Part shown: in pieces, positions 50,928-61,060 of the stretch
Numbering within the stretch: position 1 is the first letter of the stretch
Layout: each line of letters begins with the position of its first letter
Source: Buttiauxella ferragutiae
GTDB lineage: Bacteria > Pseudomonadota > Gammaproteobacteria > Enterobacterales > Enterobacteriaceae
Assembly: GCF_001654915.1 (NCBI RefSeq)
Contig: NZ_LXEQ01000026.1
Length of the DNA stretch: 64,000 nt
Strand: one strand, 5' to 3'
Notes under the pieces: generated by a model
The model's database searches: none
The model's input: the letters and a program-made list of their open reading frames with translations, nothing else
What the model was told of the DNA's origin: nothing
Made by a program: the position numbers and the translations under genes

Positions 50928-52346
50928 TTAAACTTCGAGGAAGTTCAGGATCCCATCAGCCGCTTTACGGCCTTCAGCAATGGCTGTCACCACCAGGTCA
51001 GAACCACGAACGGCATCACCACCGGCGAAGATTTTCGGGTTGCTGGTCTGGAATGGATTATCACTGCCTTCCGGTGCCAAAATGCGGCCCTGGCTGTCCA
51101 GCTCAACGCTGTGTTTTTCCAGCCACTGCATAGCATGTGGACGGAAACCAAACGCCATAATCACTGCATCAGCAGGCACAACGTGCTCAGAACCGGCAAC
51201 GATTTCTGGACGACGACGACCATTGGCATCCGGTGCACCCAGTTCAGTACGGGCAACTTTCACACCCGATACGCGGCCATTAGCGTTAACTTCCACACCC
51301 AGAGGCTGTACGTTGAACTGGAATTCGACACCTTCTTCACGCGCGTTTTTCACTTCGCGTTTAGAACCCGGCATGTTTTCTTCGTCGCGGCGATAAGCAC
51401 AGATAACGTGCGTTGCACCCTGGCGAACAGAACTACGCACGCAGTCCATCGCGGTATCACCACCGCCAAGCACCACTACGCGTTTACCTTCCATATTCAC
51501 ATACGGCTCTTCCGGTGAATCACCGAAGCCCATGATCTTTTTGGTATTAGCGATGAGGAATGGCAGCGCGTCAAATACGCCTGTCGCATCTTCATTCTCT
51601 AAACCACCGCGCATTGACTGATAAGTCCCTACGCCGAGGAACACGGAATCGAATTCTTTCAGCAAGTCGTCAATCTGAACATCACGGCCAACTTCAGTAT
51701 TCAGTTTGAACTCAATACCCATGCCGCTAAAGATTTCACGGCGTTTGGTCATCACTTCTTTTTCCAGCTTGAACGCTGGAATACCGAAGGTCAGCAGGCC
51801 GCCGATTTCAGGATGACGGTCATACACCACCGCTTTCACACCGTTACGTGCCAGCACGTCGGCACACGCCAGCCCCGCAGGACCAGCCCCGATGATAGCG
51901 ACGCGTTTGCCGGTTTGCTTCACGCCGGTCAGGTCTGGTTTCCAGCCCATCTCAATCGCTTTATCGTTGATATAGCGCTCGATATTCCCGATGGTGACGG
52001 CACCAAACTCATCGTTCAGCGTACAAGAACCTTCACACAGGCGGTCTTGTGGGCAAACACGGCCGCACACTTCCGGCAGGCTGTTTGTCTGGTGAGACAA
52101 TTCAGCCGCTTCAATAATGCGCCCTTCGTTGGCTAGCTTAAGCCAGTTTGGAATGTAGTTATGAACCGGGCATTTCCATTCACAGTACGGGTTACCGCAG
52201 GACAGGCAGCGGTCTGCCTGTGCTTTGGCCTGGCCTTCTGAGAACGGCTCGTAAATTTCCACAAATTCAATTTTACGGATCTTGAGCGGTTTCTTTGGCG
52301 GATCAACGCGCTGTAAGTCGATAAATTGATAAACGTTTTGACTCAT
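50928..52346 (-). CDS. gltD: Glutamate synthase small subunit
   Basis: A 472-residue NADPH-dependent subunit that feeds electrons to GltB. N-terminal cysteines for [4Fe-4S] clusters are in CLSCGNPYCEWKCPVHN and CGRVCPQDRLCEGSC. FAD-binding GAGPAGLACADVLA (near residue 154) and NADPH-binding VLGGGDTAMDC (near 295) follow. It starts nine bases after gltB. Confidence 0.98.
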   Translation of the reverse strand: MSQNVYQFIDLQRVDPPKKPLKIRKIEFVEIYEPFSEGQAKAQADRCLSCGNPYCEWKCPVHNYIPNWLKLANEGRIIEAAELSHQTNSLPEVCGRVCPQDRLCEGSCTLNDEFGAVTIGNIERYINDKAIEMGWKPDLTGVKQTGKRVAIIGAGPAGLACADVLARNGVKAVVYDRHPEIGGLLTFGIPAFKLEKEVMTKRREIFSGMGIEFKLNTEVGRDVQIDDLLKEFDSVFLGVGTYQSMRGGLENEDATGVFDALPFLIANTKKIMGFGDSPEEPYVNMEGKRVVVLGGGDTAMDCVRSSVRQGATHVICAYRRDEENMPGSKREVKNAREEGVEFQFNVQPLGVEVNANGRVSGVKVARTELGAPDANGRRRPEIVAGSEHVVPADAVIMAFGFRPHAMQWLEKHSVELDSQGRILAPEGSDNPFQTSNPKIFAGGDAVRGSDLVVTAIAEGRKAADGILNFLEV

Positions 52347-52355
52347 CGTGACCTC

Positions 52356-55300
52356 TTACTGCGCCTGCACCCGCAACTCGGCGGCGCTTCGACTACGGTG
52401 ACCCAACAATGCTTTGACATCACTGGACTTCGGTTTAACCAACGTGAATTTCGAGGCAAATGCCGGCCAGTTAGCCAGAATTTCTTCGCCGCGCTGGGAA
52501 CCCGTCAGCTGCACATGCTCGGTAATCATACCGCGCAGGTGTTCTTCGTGAATCGCCAGCTCTTCAACGTTAATAAGCTCAACCAGCTCAGGGTTAACGC
52601 GTTTACGGAAATCACCCTCTTCATCCAGCACGTAAGCGAAACCACCGGTCATACCTGCACCGAAGTTCACGCCTGTCTTACCGATGACGCAGACAATACC
52701 ACCCGTCATGTATTCACAACCGTTATCGCCAATACCTTCAACTACGGTGATTGCACCAGAGTTACGTACTGCGAAACGCTCGCCCGCACGGCCAGCAGCA
52801 TACAGTTTGCCGCCAGTAGCACCGTACAAACAGGTGTTACCGATGATGGTCGCTTCGTGGCTGCGGAAGGCGGAGCCCACCGGAGGACGCAATGAAATTA
52901 AACCGCCTGCCATGCCTTTACCGACATAGTCGTTAGCATCACCAGTCAGATGCAATTCAACGCCACCGGCATTCCACACACCGAAACTCTGCCCGGCAGT
53001 ACCGCTGAAATGCGCTTTAATTGGGTCGGCAGCCAAACCCTGGTCACCGTTATGTTGCGCGATATAACCGGACAACGTGGCACCTACAGAACGGTCAGTG
53101 TTGCGGATATCAAACCAGAACGTTTTGCTCTGTTTATCGTCCACATACTGTTTCGCCTGAGCAAGCAGTTGCGCGTTCAGGTCGCCTTTATCAAATGGCG
53201 GGTTATTTTCGGTGCAGAACACCGCTTTGCCCGGCATCGGCTCGGCTGTTTTCAGCAGGTTCGACAAATCCAGGTTTTGTTGTTTGGCAGTAAATCCGTC
53301 CAGCTCTTTGAGCAAATCAGTACGGCCAATCAGGTCAACCAGGCGCTTCACGCCTAACTGCGCCATCAACTCACGGGTTTCACGGGCAATGAATTCAAAG
53401 TAGTTGGTCACTTTGAACGGCAGGCCGTGATAGTGGTTTTTACGCAGTTTTTCGTCCTGAGTTGCAACACCGGTTGCGCAGTTGTTCAGGTGGCAAATAC
53501 GCAGGTATTTACAACCTAACGCCACCATCGGGCCGGTACCGAAACCAAAGCTTTCTGCGCCAAGAATCGCCGCTTTGATGATGTCTAAGCCGGTTTTCAG
53601 GCCGCCATCAACCTGCAGGCGAATCTTGTGACGCAGACCGTTGGCAACCAGTGCCTGTTGTGTTTCCACCAGGCCCAGTTCCCACGGGCAACCAGCATAT
53701 TTCACGGAAGACAGCGGGCTTGCACCTGTACCGCCATCGTAACCGGCGATAGTAATCAGGTCGGCATAGGCTTTCGCCACACCGGTTGCGATGGTGCCGA
53801 CACCTGGTTCGGAAACCAGTTTGACGGAGATCATCGCTTTCGGGTTGACCTGCTTAAGGTCGAAAATCAACTGCGCCAAATCTTCGATAGAGTAAATATC
53901 GTGGTGCGGCGGAGGCGAAATCAGCGTAACGCCAGGCACGGAATAACGCAGTTTTGCGATATACGGCGTGACTTTATCACCCGGCAACTGACCACCTTCG
54001 CCAGGCTTAGCACCCTGAGCGACTTTAATCTGGATAACATCCGCATTCACCAGGTAAGCCGGAGTCACACCGAAACGACCAGAAGCGACCTGTTTGATAC
54101 GGGACACTTTGTTGGTGCCGTAACGTGCAGGATCTTCACCGCCTTCACCGGAGTTAGAATTGCCGCCGATGCTGTTCATCGCCTCGGCCAGTGATTCGTG
54201 CGCTTCCGGGCTTAACGCACCGATAGACATCGCCGCAGTATCGAAGCGTTTATACAGCTCAGTGGCTGGCTCAACGTCTTCGATTCTCACTGTTTCGCCT
54301 TGCGGATTCAGTGCGAGCATATCGCGCAGTGTTGCCACCGGGCGCTCGTTCACCAGCTTCGCGTACTCTTGATAATCTTTGTACTCACCGCTGTTTACGG
54401 CTTTTTGCAGCGTCTGAACCACGTCTGGGTTATAGGCGTGATATTCGCCACCGTGGACGTATTTCAGCTGACCACCCTGGTCCAGCGGCTTACGAGCAAG
54501 CCATGCGCGCTTAGACAGGTTCAGCAAATCTTGTTGGAAGTCGTTGAACCCAGCACCGCCAATGCGACTAACAACGCCCTGGAAGCACAGCTCAGAAACT
54601 TCTTTATGCAGGCCAACCGCTTCAAACAGTTTCGAGCAACGATAAGAGGCGATAGTCGAGATGCCCATTTTGGACATGATCTTGTACAGGCCCTTGTTGA
54701 TGCCGTTGCGGTAGTTCTGCATTACTGCGCGGTAAGATTTTTCAATCGCGCCGTTATCGACCAGTTTCGCCAGCGTTTCGTAGGCGAGGTATGGATAGAT
54801 GGCGGTGGCACCAAAGCCAAGCAGAACAGCGAAGTGGTGCGGGTCACGCGCACTTGCCGTTTCAACAATAATATTGGCATCACAACGCAGATTCTTCTCG
54901 ACCAGGCGAGTCTGAATCGCACCCACTGCCATTGGCGCTGGAACCGGCAGGCGATCTTTCGCGATGTTACGGTCAGACAGCACCAGCAAAACTGTACCGT
55001 TGCGAACCATGCGTTCAGCTTCGTCGCACAGTGCGTTGACGGTTTCATGCAGCGATTGAGCGGAAGCATCGTAAGTGATGTCCAGCGTATCGGCACGGTA
55101 GTGCTGCTCTTCAAGCGAAGTGAGCTGCTGGAAATCAGACCACAGCAGAATTGGTGATTTGAAACTCAGGCGGTGCGCCTGGCCTTCTGCTTCACAGAAG
55201 ACGTTCATTTCACGGCCAATGCTGGTCGCCAGAGACATTACGTGAGCTTCACGCAGCGGATCGATTGGCGGGTTGGTCACCTGCGCAAACTGCTGGCGGA

Positions 55301-56813
55301 AGTAATCGTAAATAATGCGTGGCTGGCTGGAGAGCACGGCAAACGGGGTATCATCACCCATTGAGCCGACGGCTTCCTGGCCATTTTCACCCAGCACGCG
55401 AATCACAGAATCCAGTTCTTCAACACTGTAATTGAACTGCTTCTGGAAGCTTGCCAGCGTATCGTCATCCAGCTCGCGGGTACCGACTTCTTCGTCAGGC
55501 AAATCTTCAAACGGCACTAAACGACGAACGTTATTTTCCATCCACTCTTTATAAGGGTGGCGGCTTTTCAGATCGGCATCGGTTTCAGCGGAATGCAGAA
55601 TGCGCCCGATACGGGTATCGATAACCATCAATTCGCCAGGACCGACGCGGCCTTTTTCGACCACTTCGTCAGGCTGGTAATCCCAGATCCCAACTTCGGA
55701 TGCACAGGTAATCAGCTTATCTTTAGTAATGACGTAGCGTGCCGGACGCAGACCGTTACGGTCCAGGTTACACGCAGCGTAACGCCCGTCGGACATTACG
55801 ATACCGGCCGGGCCATCCCACGGTTCCATGTGCATGGAGTTAAAGTCGAAGAAGGCACGTAGCTCCGGGTCCATGTTCGGGTTGTTCTGCCAGGCTGGTG
55901 GCACCAGCAAACGCATGGCACGAACGATGTCCATCCCGCCAGCTAATAGCAGCTCAAGCATGTTATCCATTGAGCTTGAGTCGGAGCCGGTTTCGTTAAC
56001 GAATGGCGCTGCGTCATGCAAATCTGGGATCAGTGGAGTCTGGAACTTGTAAGTACGCGCGCGCGCCCACTGGCGGTTACCAGTGATAGTGTTGATTTCA
56101 CCGTTGTGCGCCAGGTAGCGGAACGGCTGAGCCAGCGGCCAGCGTGGTACGGTGTTGGTGGAGAAACGTTGGTGGAACAAGCAAATGGCTGATTCCAGGC
56201 GTAAGTCCGCCAGGTCCAGGTAGAAGCGCGGCAAATCTGCCGGCATACACAGACCTTTATAGATGTTGACCAGATTTGAGAGACTACAAACGTAGAAGTC
56301 TTTGTCCTGAATACGTTTTTCGATGCGGCGACGGGCGATAAACAGGCGACGTTCCATATCACGTGGGCGCCAGCCAGCCGGAGCATTAACAAAAATTTGT
56401 TCGATACGAGGTTTTGAGGAGAGGGCGATTTCACCGAGTACGTCTTCATTGGTTGGCACTTCGCGCCAGCCAACAATCGACAGGGTTTCGTTTTGCAACT
56501 CTTCTTCAACGATACGACGGCTTGCTTTAGCCAGCGCATCATCTTTATTTAAGAAAATCATGCCGACGGCATAATTTTTTGCCAAACGCCAGCCACGCTC
56601 TTCCGCAACGATTCGGAAGAAACGGTCAGGCTTTTGCAACAGCAGGCCACAACCATCACCGGTTTTACCATCGGCAAGGATTGCTCCACGGTGTTGCATT
56701 CGGGCCAGTGCGTGAATAGCAGTACGCACTACCTTGTGGCTAGGTTCGCCTTCTATGTGGGCGATCAGGCCGAAACCACAGTTATCCTTCTCAAGGGATT
56801 TATCGTACAACAT
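52356..56813 (-). CDS. gltB: Glutamate synthase large subunit
   Basis: A 1485-residue enzyme that transfers the amide of glutamine to 2-oxoglutarate, giving two glutamates. The 11-residue propeptide MLYDKSLEKDN is expected to be removed, exposing the amidotransferase nucleophile Cys12 (CGFGLIAH). The FMN/synthase part carries GGEDPARYGTNKVSRIKQ, and the [3Fe-4S] ligands are in CKYLRICHLNNCATG; the C-terminal beta-helix is rich in GATGGKLYAAGRAGER-like repeats. GGGGAGG is 10 bases upstream of the ATG. Lrp, ArgR and other control is known in E. coli. Confidence 0.98.
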   Translation of the reverse strand: MLYDKSLEKDNCGFGLIAHIEGEPSHKVVRTAIHALARMQHRGAILADGKTGDGCGLLLQKPDRFFRIVAEERGWRLAKNYAVGMIFLNKDDALAKASRRIVEEELQNETLSIVGWREVPTNEDVLGEIALSSKPRIEQIFVNAPAGWRPRDMERRLFIARRRIEKRIQDKDFYVCSLSNLVNIYKGLCMPADLPRFYLDLADLRLESAICLFHQRFSTNTVPRWPLAQPFRYLAHNGEINTITGNRQWARARTYKFQTPLIPDLHDAAPFVNETGSDSSSMDNMLELLLAGGMDIVRAMRLLVPPAWQNNPNMDPELRAFFDFNSMHMEPWDGPAGIVMSDGRYAACNLDRNGLRPARYVITKDKLITCASEVGIWDYQPDEVVEKGRVGPGELMVIDTRIGRILHSAETDADLKSRHPYKEWMENNVRRLVPFEDLPDEEVGTRELDDDTLASFQKQFNYSVEELDSVIRVLGENGQEAVGSMGDDTPFAVLSSQPRIIYDYFRQQFAQVTNPPIDPLREAHVMSLATSIGREMNVFCEAEGQAHRLSFKSPILLWSDFQQLTSLEEQHYRADTLDITYDASAQSLHETVNALCDEAERMVRNGTVLLVLSDRNIAKDRLPVPAPMAVGAIQTRLVEKNLRCDANIIVETASARDPHHFAVLLGFGATAIYPYLAYETLAKLVDNGAIEKSYRAVMQNYRNGINKGLYKIMSKMGISTIASYRCSKLFEAVGLHKEVSELCFQGVVSRIGGAGFNDFQQDLLNLSKRAWLARKPLDQGGQLKYVHGGEYHAYNPDVVQTLQKAVNSGEYKDYQEYAKLVNERPVATLRDMLALNPQGETVRIEDVEPATELYKRFDTAAMSIGALSPEAHESLAEAMNSIGGNSNSGEGGEDPARYGTNKVSRIKQVASGRFGVTPAYLVNADVIQIKVAQGAKPGEGGQLPGDKVTPYIAKLRYSVPGVTLISPPPHHDIYSIEDLAQLIFDLKQVNPKAMISVKLVSEPGVGTIATGVAKAYADLITIAGYDGGTGASPLSSVKYAGCPWELGLVETQQALVANGLRHKIRLQVDGGLKTGLDIIKAAILGAESFGFGTGPMVALGCKYLRICHLNNCATGVATQDEKLRKNHYHGLPFKVTNYFEFIARETRELMAQLGVKRLVDLIGRTDLLKELDGFTAKQQNLDLSNLLKTAEPMPGKAVFCTENNPPFDKGDLNAQLLAQAKQYVDDKQSKTFWFDIRNTDRSVGATLSGYIAQHNGDQGLAADPIKAHFSGTAGQSFGVWNAGGVELHLTGDANDYVGKGMAGGLISLRPPVGSAFRSHEATIIGNTCLYGATGGKLYAAGRAGERFAVRNSGAITVVEGIGDNGCEYMTGGIVCVIGKTGVNFGAGMTGGFAYVLDEEGDFRKRVNPELVELINVEELAIHEEHLRGMITEHVQLTGSQRGEEILANWPAFASKFTLVKPKSSDVKALLGHRSRSAAELRVQAQ

Positions 56814-56814
56814 A

Positions 56815-56907
56815 TCAGTGAACCTCCCCAGGCTCTACGTGATTCCCGATACCGTTTGCGTCCAGACGCAGCAAGGGCATGGCGACGGGGTTTGCGAATC
56901 TACGCAT
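56815..56907 (-). CDS. Possible 30-residue leader ORF upstream of gltB
   Basis: An ATG at 56907 opens a 30-codon frame (beginning MRRFANPVAM, ending VEPGEVH) whose TGA is followed by one T and then the gltB ATG. Part of the DNA (CGCAAACCCCGTCGCCATGC) corresponds to the extended GltB N-terminus annotated in older E. coli entries (RKPRRHA), but here that frame does not join gltB. There is no strong ribosome site before the ATG, so translation is uncertain; if real it could couple to gltB. Confidence 0.35.
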   Translation of the reverse strand: MRRFANPVAMPLLRLDANGIGNHVEPGEVH

Positions 56908-57493
56908 ACCGCGCGTGTCGCCCTCTTGATGTCTAACGCATCCGGTTTCACAAGTGTTGAGGACTTGCTTTAGAGGGAATCTAAATTACTGCATAAATAT
57001 GATGGGCACAGAACCCACCCAGAAAGCTTCCAGCGGATTTCCAAGTTATCGGGAAAGCGCACACAGGTCAAATGGCATTCTTATTTATACGATTATGTGC
57101 TAATTGCTATTTAACATTATGAATATAAACATTTTATTATCATTTTTATCGGATTTAAGCGGCAAGAAAATCACCTGGGTATTGTGATCTCTCTCACTAT
57201 CCTGGAGGCTGAAAAATTCCAGAGCGTGCTGGGGATGATGGTATTGGCAGGATCTTATGCTATCAACGCGGTGTGGCGTGTTGTATGACACTGTTTTTCA
57301 CAAGGCCACATATTCTTTAAAAATAGAGGGTCAATATAAGGAAAAGTAATCATCTTGCTTGTGATTAGAATTGCACTTATTTTGCATTTATATGCAATAG
57401 ATAAAGCTGCGCCAGAGCGATTGATCCAGGTCATCGCTAAAATGGGCAGAAAATGGCAGGCTACCTCCCTTTTACAGGGCGGCCCATCAGATT
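56908..57493. promoter_or_regulatory. gltB-yhcC intergenic region
   Basis: A 586-base divergent regulatory stretch, strongly AT-rich between 57000 and 57360. It should contain the gltB promoter with Lrp-type sites, and the yhcC promoter. No gene is supported; one 69-residue frame overlapping the yhcC start (57355-57564) lacks any support. I cannot assign promoter hexamers with confidence. Confidence 0.5.
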
Positions 57494-58426
57494 ATGCAGT
57501 TACAGAAATTAGTCAATATGTTTGGTGGGGATCTTCAGCGTCGTTATGGTCACAAAGTCCATAAACTCACGCTGCATGGCGGTTTTAGTTGCCCAAACCG
57601 CGACGGTACTATTGGACGCGGCGGCTGTACTTTCTGCAATGTCGCTTCTTTCGCCGACGAAACCCAACAAAACCATTCTATCGCTGAGCAGCTCGAACGC
57701 CAGTCACAGCTGGTAAACCGGGCAAAACACTATCTTGCTTATTTTCAGGCTTACACCAGTACGTGGGCAGAAGTGCAGGTGCTTCGCTCGATGTACCAAC
57801 AAGCCGTTAGCCAGGCCAGTATTGTCGGCTTATGTGTTGGTACGCGCCCGGATTGTGTGCCGGATAGCGTGCTCGATTTGTTAAGTGAATATCATGACAA
57901 AGGTTATGAGGTCTGGTTAGAACTTGGCTTGCAGACGGCGCATGACAAAACGCTACATCGAATAAATCGTGGGCATGATTTTGCCTGTTATCAGGAAACG
58001 ACACGTCGTGCCCGTGCGCGCGGCTTGAAAGTTTGCAGCCACTTGATTGTTGGCCTGCCTGGAGAAGGTCAGGAACATTGCCTGCAAACGCTCAAGCAAG
58101 TCGTTGAGACGGGCGTGGATGGCATCAAACTGCATCCACTCCATATAGTCAGCGGTAGCACGATGGCGAAAAGTTGGCAGGCAGGACGACTGCAAGGCAT
58201 CGAACTGGAAGAGTATGCGACTACCGCAGGTGAGATGATTCGCCATACGCCGTTCGATATTGTTTATCATCGCATATCTGCCAATGCCCGCCGTCCGACC
58301 CTGCTGGCACCGCTGTGGTGTGAGAACCGATGGACTGGAATGGGGGCAATCGATAAGTATTTGACGGAGCATGGAACACAAGGCTCGGCATTGGGTTCGC
58401 CATGGACCCCAGCAATTCTGTCGTAA
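57494..58426 (+). CDS. yhcC: Radical SAM family protein YhcC
   Basis: A 310-residue radical SAM enzyme of the Elp3/MiaB-like branch. The [4Fe-4S] cysteines are Cys33, Cys45 and Cys48 (CPNRDGTIGRGGCTFC). The barrel has VGLCVGTRPDCV and LIVGLPGEGQEH. Its substrate is not known to me. It is divergent from gltB and 50 bases before arcB. Confidence 0.94.
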   Translation: MQLQKLVNMFGGDLQRRYGHKVHKLTLHGGFSCPNRDGTIGRGGCTFCNVASFADETQQNHSIAEQLERQSQLVNRAKHYLAYFQAYTSTWAEVQVLRSMYQQAVSQASIVGLCVGTRPDCVPDSVLDLLSEYHDKGYEVWLELGLQTAHDKTLHRINRGHDFACYQETTRRARARGLKVCSHLIVGLPGEGQEHCLQTLKQVVETGVDGIKLHPLHIVSGSTMAKSWQAGRLQGIELEEYATTAGEMIRHTPFDIVYHRISANARRPTLLAPLWCENRWTGMGAIDKYLTEHGTQGSALGSPWTPAILS

Positions 58427-58476
58427 TCACTAAGCGTGCGGTATATTTAGCTGATTGAAGGCGAGGGAAACGTTCC

Positions 58477-60825
58477 ATGAAGCAAATCCGGTTACTGGCA
58501 CAATATTACGTTGATTTGATGGTGAAGCTCGGATTAGTGCGCTTCTCATTATTGTTGGCTTCCGCCCTGGTGGTGTTGGCTATTGTGGTGCAAATGGCCG
58601 TGACGATGTTGTTACGTGGCCAGGTTGAAAGCATTGATGTCGTCCGCTCTATCTTTTTTGGACTGCTAATTACTCCCTGGGCTGTCTATTTCCTTTCTGT
58701 GGTGGTTGAACAACTCGAAGAGTCTCGCCAAAGGCTGTCAAAACTGGTGCAGAAACTTGAAGAGATGCGCGAAAGAGACCTGAAACTTAATGTGCAGCTT
58801 AAAGACAATATTGCGCAATTAAATCAGGAAATTGCCGTTCGCGTGAAAGCAGAAGATGAGCGTCAAACTATGCTTGAGCAACTCAAAGTTGAGATGCAGG
58901 AGCGTGAAGAGACGCAAATTCAGCTTGAGCAGCAATCGTCGTTTTTACGCTCATTCCTCGATGCTTCCCCGGATCTGGTTTTCTATCGTAATGAAGATAA
59001 AGAATTTTCAGGCTGTAACCGTGCCATGGAGTTGTTGACGGGCAAAAGTGAGAAGCAACTGATCAGACTGAAGCCAGAAGAGGTCTACTCGCCAGAAGCA
59101 GCCCAAAAGGTTATCGAAACGGATGAAAAAGTGTTCCGCCATAACGTTTCGCTCACCTATGAACAGTGGCTGGATTACCCCGACGGGCGCAAAGCCTGCT
59201 TTGAAATTCGTAAAGTGCCGTATTACGACCGCGTGGGTAAGCGTCACGGTTTGATGGGCTTTGGCCGCGATATTACCGAGCGCAAGCGTTACCAGGATGC
59301 ACTTGAACGCGCCAGTCGCGATAAAACCACCTTCATTTCAACCATCAGCCATGAACTGCGTACACCGCTAAATGGGATCGTCGGTTTGAGCCGTATCTTG
59401 CTCGATACCGATCTGAATCCTGAACAAACCAATTACCTCAAAACCATTCATGTATCGGCAATAACACTCGGTAATATTTTCAACGATATCATTGATATGG
59501 ATAAGCTTGAACGTCGCAAAGTCCAGCTTGATAACCAGCCGATTGATTTCACTGGTTTCCTTGCTGATTTAGAGAATCTTTCCGGTTTACAAGCACAGCA
59601 AAAAGGGCTGAAGCTGGAAATGAACTCTACGTTACCACTGCCGCATAAAGTGGTGACCGATGGAACACGTCTGCGCCAAATCCTTTGGAATCTGATCAGT
59701 AACGCCGTTAAGTTCACGCCAAAAGGAGGACTGGTTGCTGTGCGCGTGTGTTATGAAGAAGAAAACACGTTGCGCTTCGAAGTTCAGGATTCCGGCATTG
59801 GCATTCCTCAAGACGAACAGGACAAAATCTTCGCCATGTATTATCAGGTGAAAGACAGTCATGGCGGCAAACCGGCTACCGGTACGGGAATTGGCCTGGC
59901 GGTATCGCGCCGTCTGGCGAAGAGTATGGGTGGCGATATTACCGTTAGCAGCAAGCCCGGTGAAGGTTCGTTGTTTACCCTGACCGTGCAGGCACCGCGT
60001 GTTGCGGATGAAGTTGAAGATACCCTTGAAGACGATGAAATGCCGCTGCCGGCATTGCACGTCTTATTGGTTGAAGATATTGAACTCAACGTGATTGTTG
60101 CGCGTTCCGTGCTTGAGAAGCTCGGCAATAGCGTCGATGTCGCGATGACCGGTAAAGAAGCGCTAGAAAAATTCACCCCAGGGGAATATGACCTGGTGCT
60201 GTTGGACATCCAGTTACCTGATATGACGGGGCTGGATATTTCCCGGCAACTGACCACGCATTATGCGCGTGAAGATTTACCACCGCTGGTGGCATTGACT
60301 GCTAACGTATTGAAAGATAAAAAAGAGTACCTGGATGCTGGCATGGATGATGTGCTGAGCAAACCCCTCTCTGTTCCGGCGTTAATGGCGATGATCCAAA
60401 AATTCTGGGACAACCAACAGTCAGAGTCTAAGAAGGAGTCTCAAGTGCCTCAAGTTAATAGTGAAAAGCAGCAAGCATTGCTCGATATTCCAATGCTTGA
60501 GCAGTATATGGACCTCGTCGGACCAAAACTGATTACTGATGGGCTGGCGATGTTTGAAAAAATGATGCCGGGCTATCTGAGTGTACTGGACTCCAATATG
60601 ACTGCTCGCGACCAGAAAGGGGTCGTGGAAGAAGGTCATAAGATTAAAGGAGCCGCGGGGTCTGTTGGGCTACGTCACTTGCAGCAAGTTGCTCAGCAAA
60701 TTCAATCGCCGGACTTACCTGCATGGTCAGAAAACGTCGGTGAGTGGATTGAAGAGTTGAAACAAGAATGGCAACACGATGTTGATGTTCTGAAAGCCTG
60801 GGTGGCAAACGCTCCCAAAAAATGA
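58477..60825 (+). CDS. arcB: Aerobic respiration control sensor kinase ArcB
   Basis: A 782-residue hybrid histidine kinase that senses quinone redox state and phosphorylates ArcA. Two membrane spans (residues about 25-45 and 57-76), a coiled coil and a PAS domain with cysteines (SGCNRAMELL and RKACFEIRKV) precede the kinase core: His292 in SHELRTPLNG, the ATPase GIGIPQDEQDK. A receiver with the Asp in LVLLDIQLPDM (about residue 577) and an HPt with His in EEGHKIKGAAGSVG (about 720) complete the phosphorelay. E. coli is 778 residues. Confidence 0.97.
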   Translation: MKQIRLLAQYYVDLMVKLGLVRFSLLLASALVVLAIVVQMAVTMLLRGQVESIDVVRSIFFGLLITPWAVYFLSVVVEQLEESRQRLSKLVQKLEEMRERDLKLNVQLKDNIAQLNQEIAVRVKAEDERQTMLEQLKVEMQEREETQIQLEQQSSFLRSFLDASPDLVFYRNEDKEFSGCNRAMELLTGKSEKQLIRLKPEEVYSPEAAQKVIETDEKVFRHNVSLTYEQWLDYPDGRKACFEIRKVPYYDRVGKRHGLMGFGRDITERKRYQDALERASRDKTTFISTISHELRTPLNGIVGLSRILLDTDLNPEQTNYLKTIHVSAITLGNIFNDIIDMDKLERRKVQLDNQPIDFTGFLADLENLSGLQAQQKGLKLEMNSTLPLPHKVVTDGTRLRQILWNLISNAVKFTPKGGLVAVRVCYEEENTLRFEVQDSGIGIPQDEQDKIFAMYYQVKDSHGGKPATGTGIGLAVSRRLAKSMGGDITVSSKPGEGSLFTLTVQAPRVADEVEDTLEDDEMPLPALHVLLVEDIELNVIVARSVLEKLGNSVDVAMTGKEALEKFTPGEYDLVLLDIQLPDMTGLDISRQLTTHYAREDLPPLVALTANVLKDKKEYLDAGMDDVLSKPLSVPALMAMIQKFWDNQQSESKKESQVPQVNSEKQQALLDIPMLEQYMDLVGPKLITDGLAMFEKMMPGYLSVLDSNMTARDQKGVVEEGHKIKGAAGSVGLRHLQQVAQQIQSPDLPAWSENVGEWIEELKQEWQHDVDVLKAWVANAPKK

Positions 60826-60843
60826 CCCCGGATAAACCGGGGT
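60825..60843 (+). terminator. Hairpin after arcB, possible terminator
   Basis: ACCCCGG-ATAAA-CCGGGGT overlaps the last base of the arcB stop. No T-run follows (GCGCG), so termination is uncertain. Confidence 0.45.
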
Positions 60844-61060
60844 GCGCGAATTCTGCGCCAACACCAGGGAAAAGTCAGGTTGCGCCGTTGAGTTATAAGT
60901 CTTTATCCAAATGGCGCAGCCGATAATCTTGTGTGCTGCTCAGGCATTAAGATAGCAAATCTTAAATAGTTTGTTACATGAAACAGTAAAATGTGTGAAG
61001 CATAGCGATCAAATCATCATAACTGATGATGAAATTTGCATGATGAAAAGGAATGGCTGA

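Noticed and set aside
50805..51518. 237-residue open frame antisense to gltD that also crosses the nanQ end and terminator
   Set aside because: It runs through a strong bidirectional terminator and has no known homology.
54300..55157. 285-residue open frame antisense to gltB
   Set aside because: Shadow of a highly conserved gene; no recognisable domain.
56814..56907. gltB as a frameshifted gene because the extended propeptide is out of frame
   Set aside because: The established start MLYDKS with Cys12 is intact and has a strong ribosome site, so the gene is whole.
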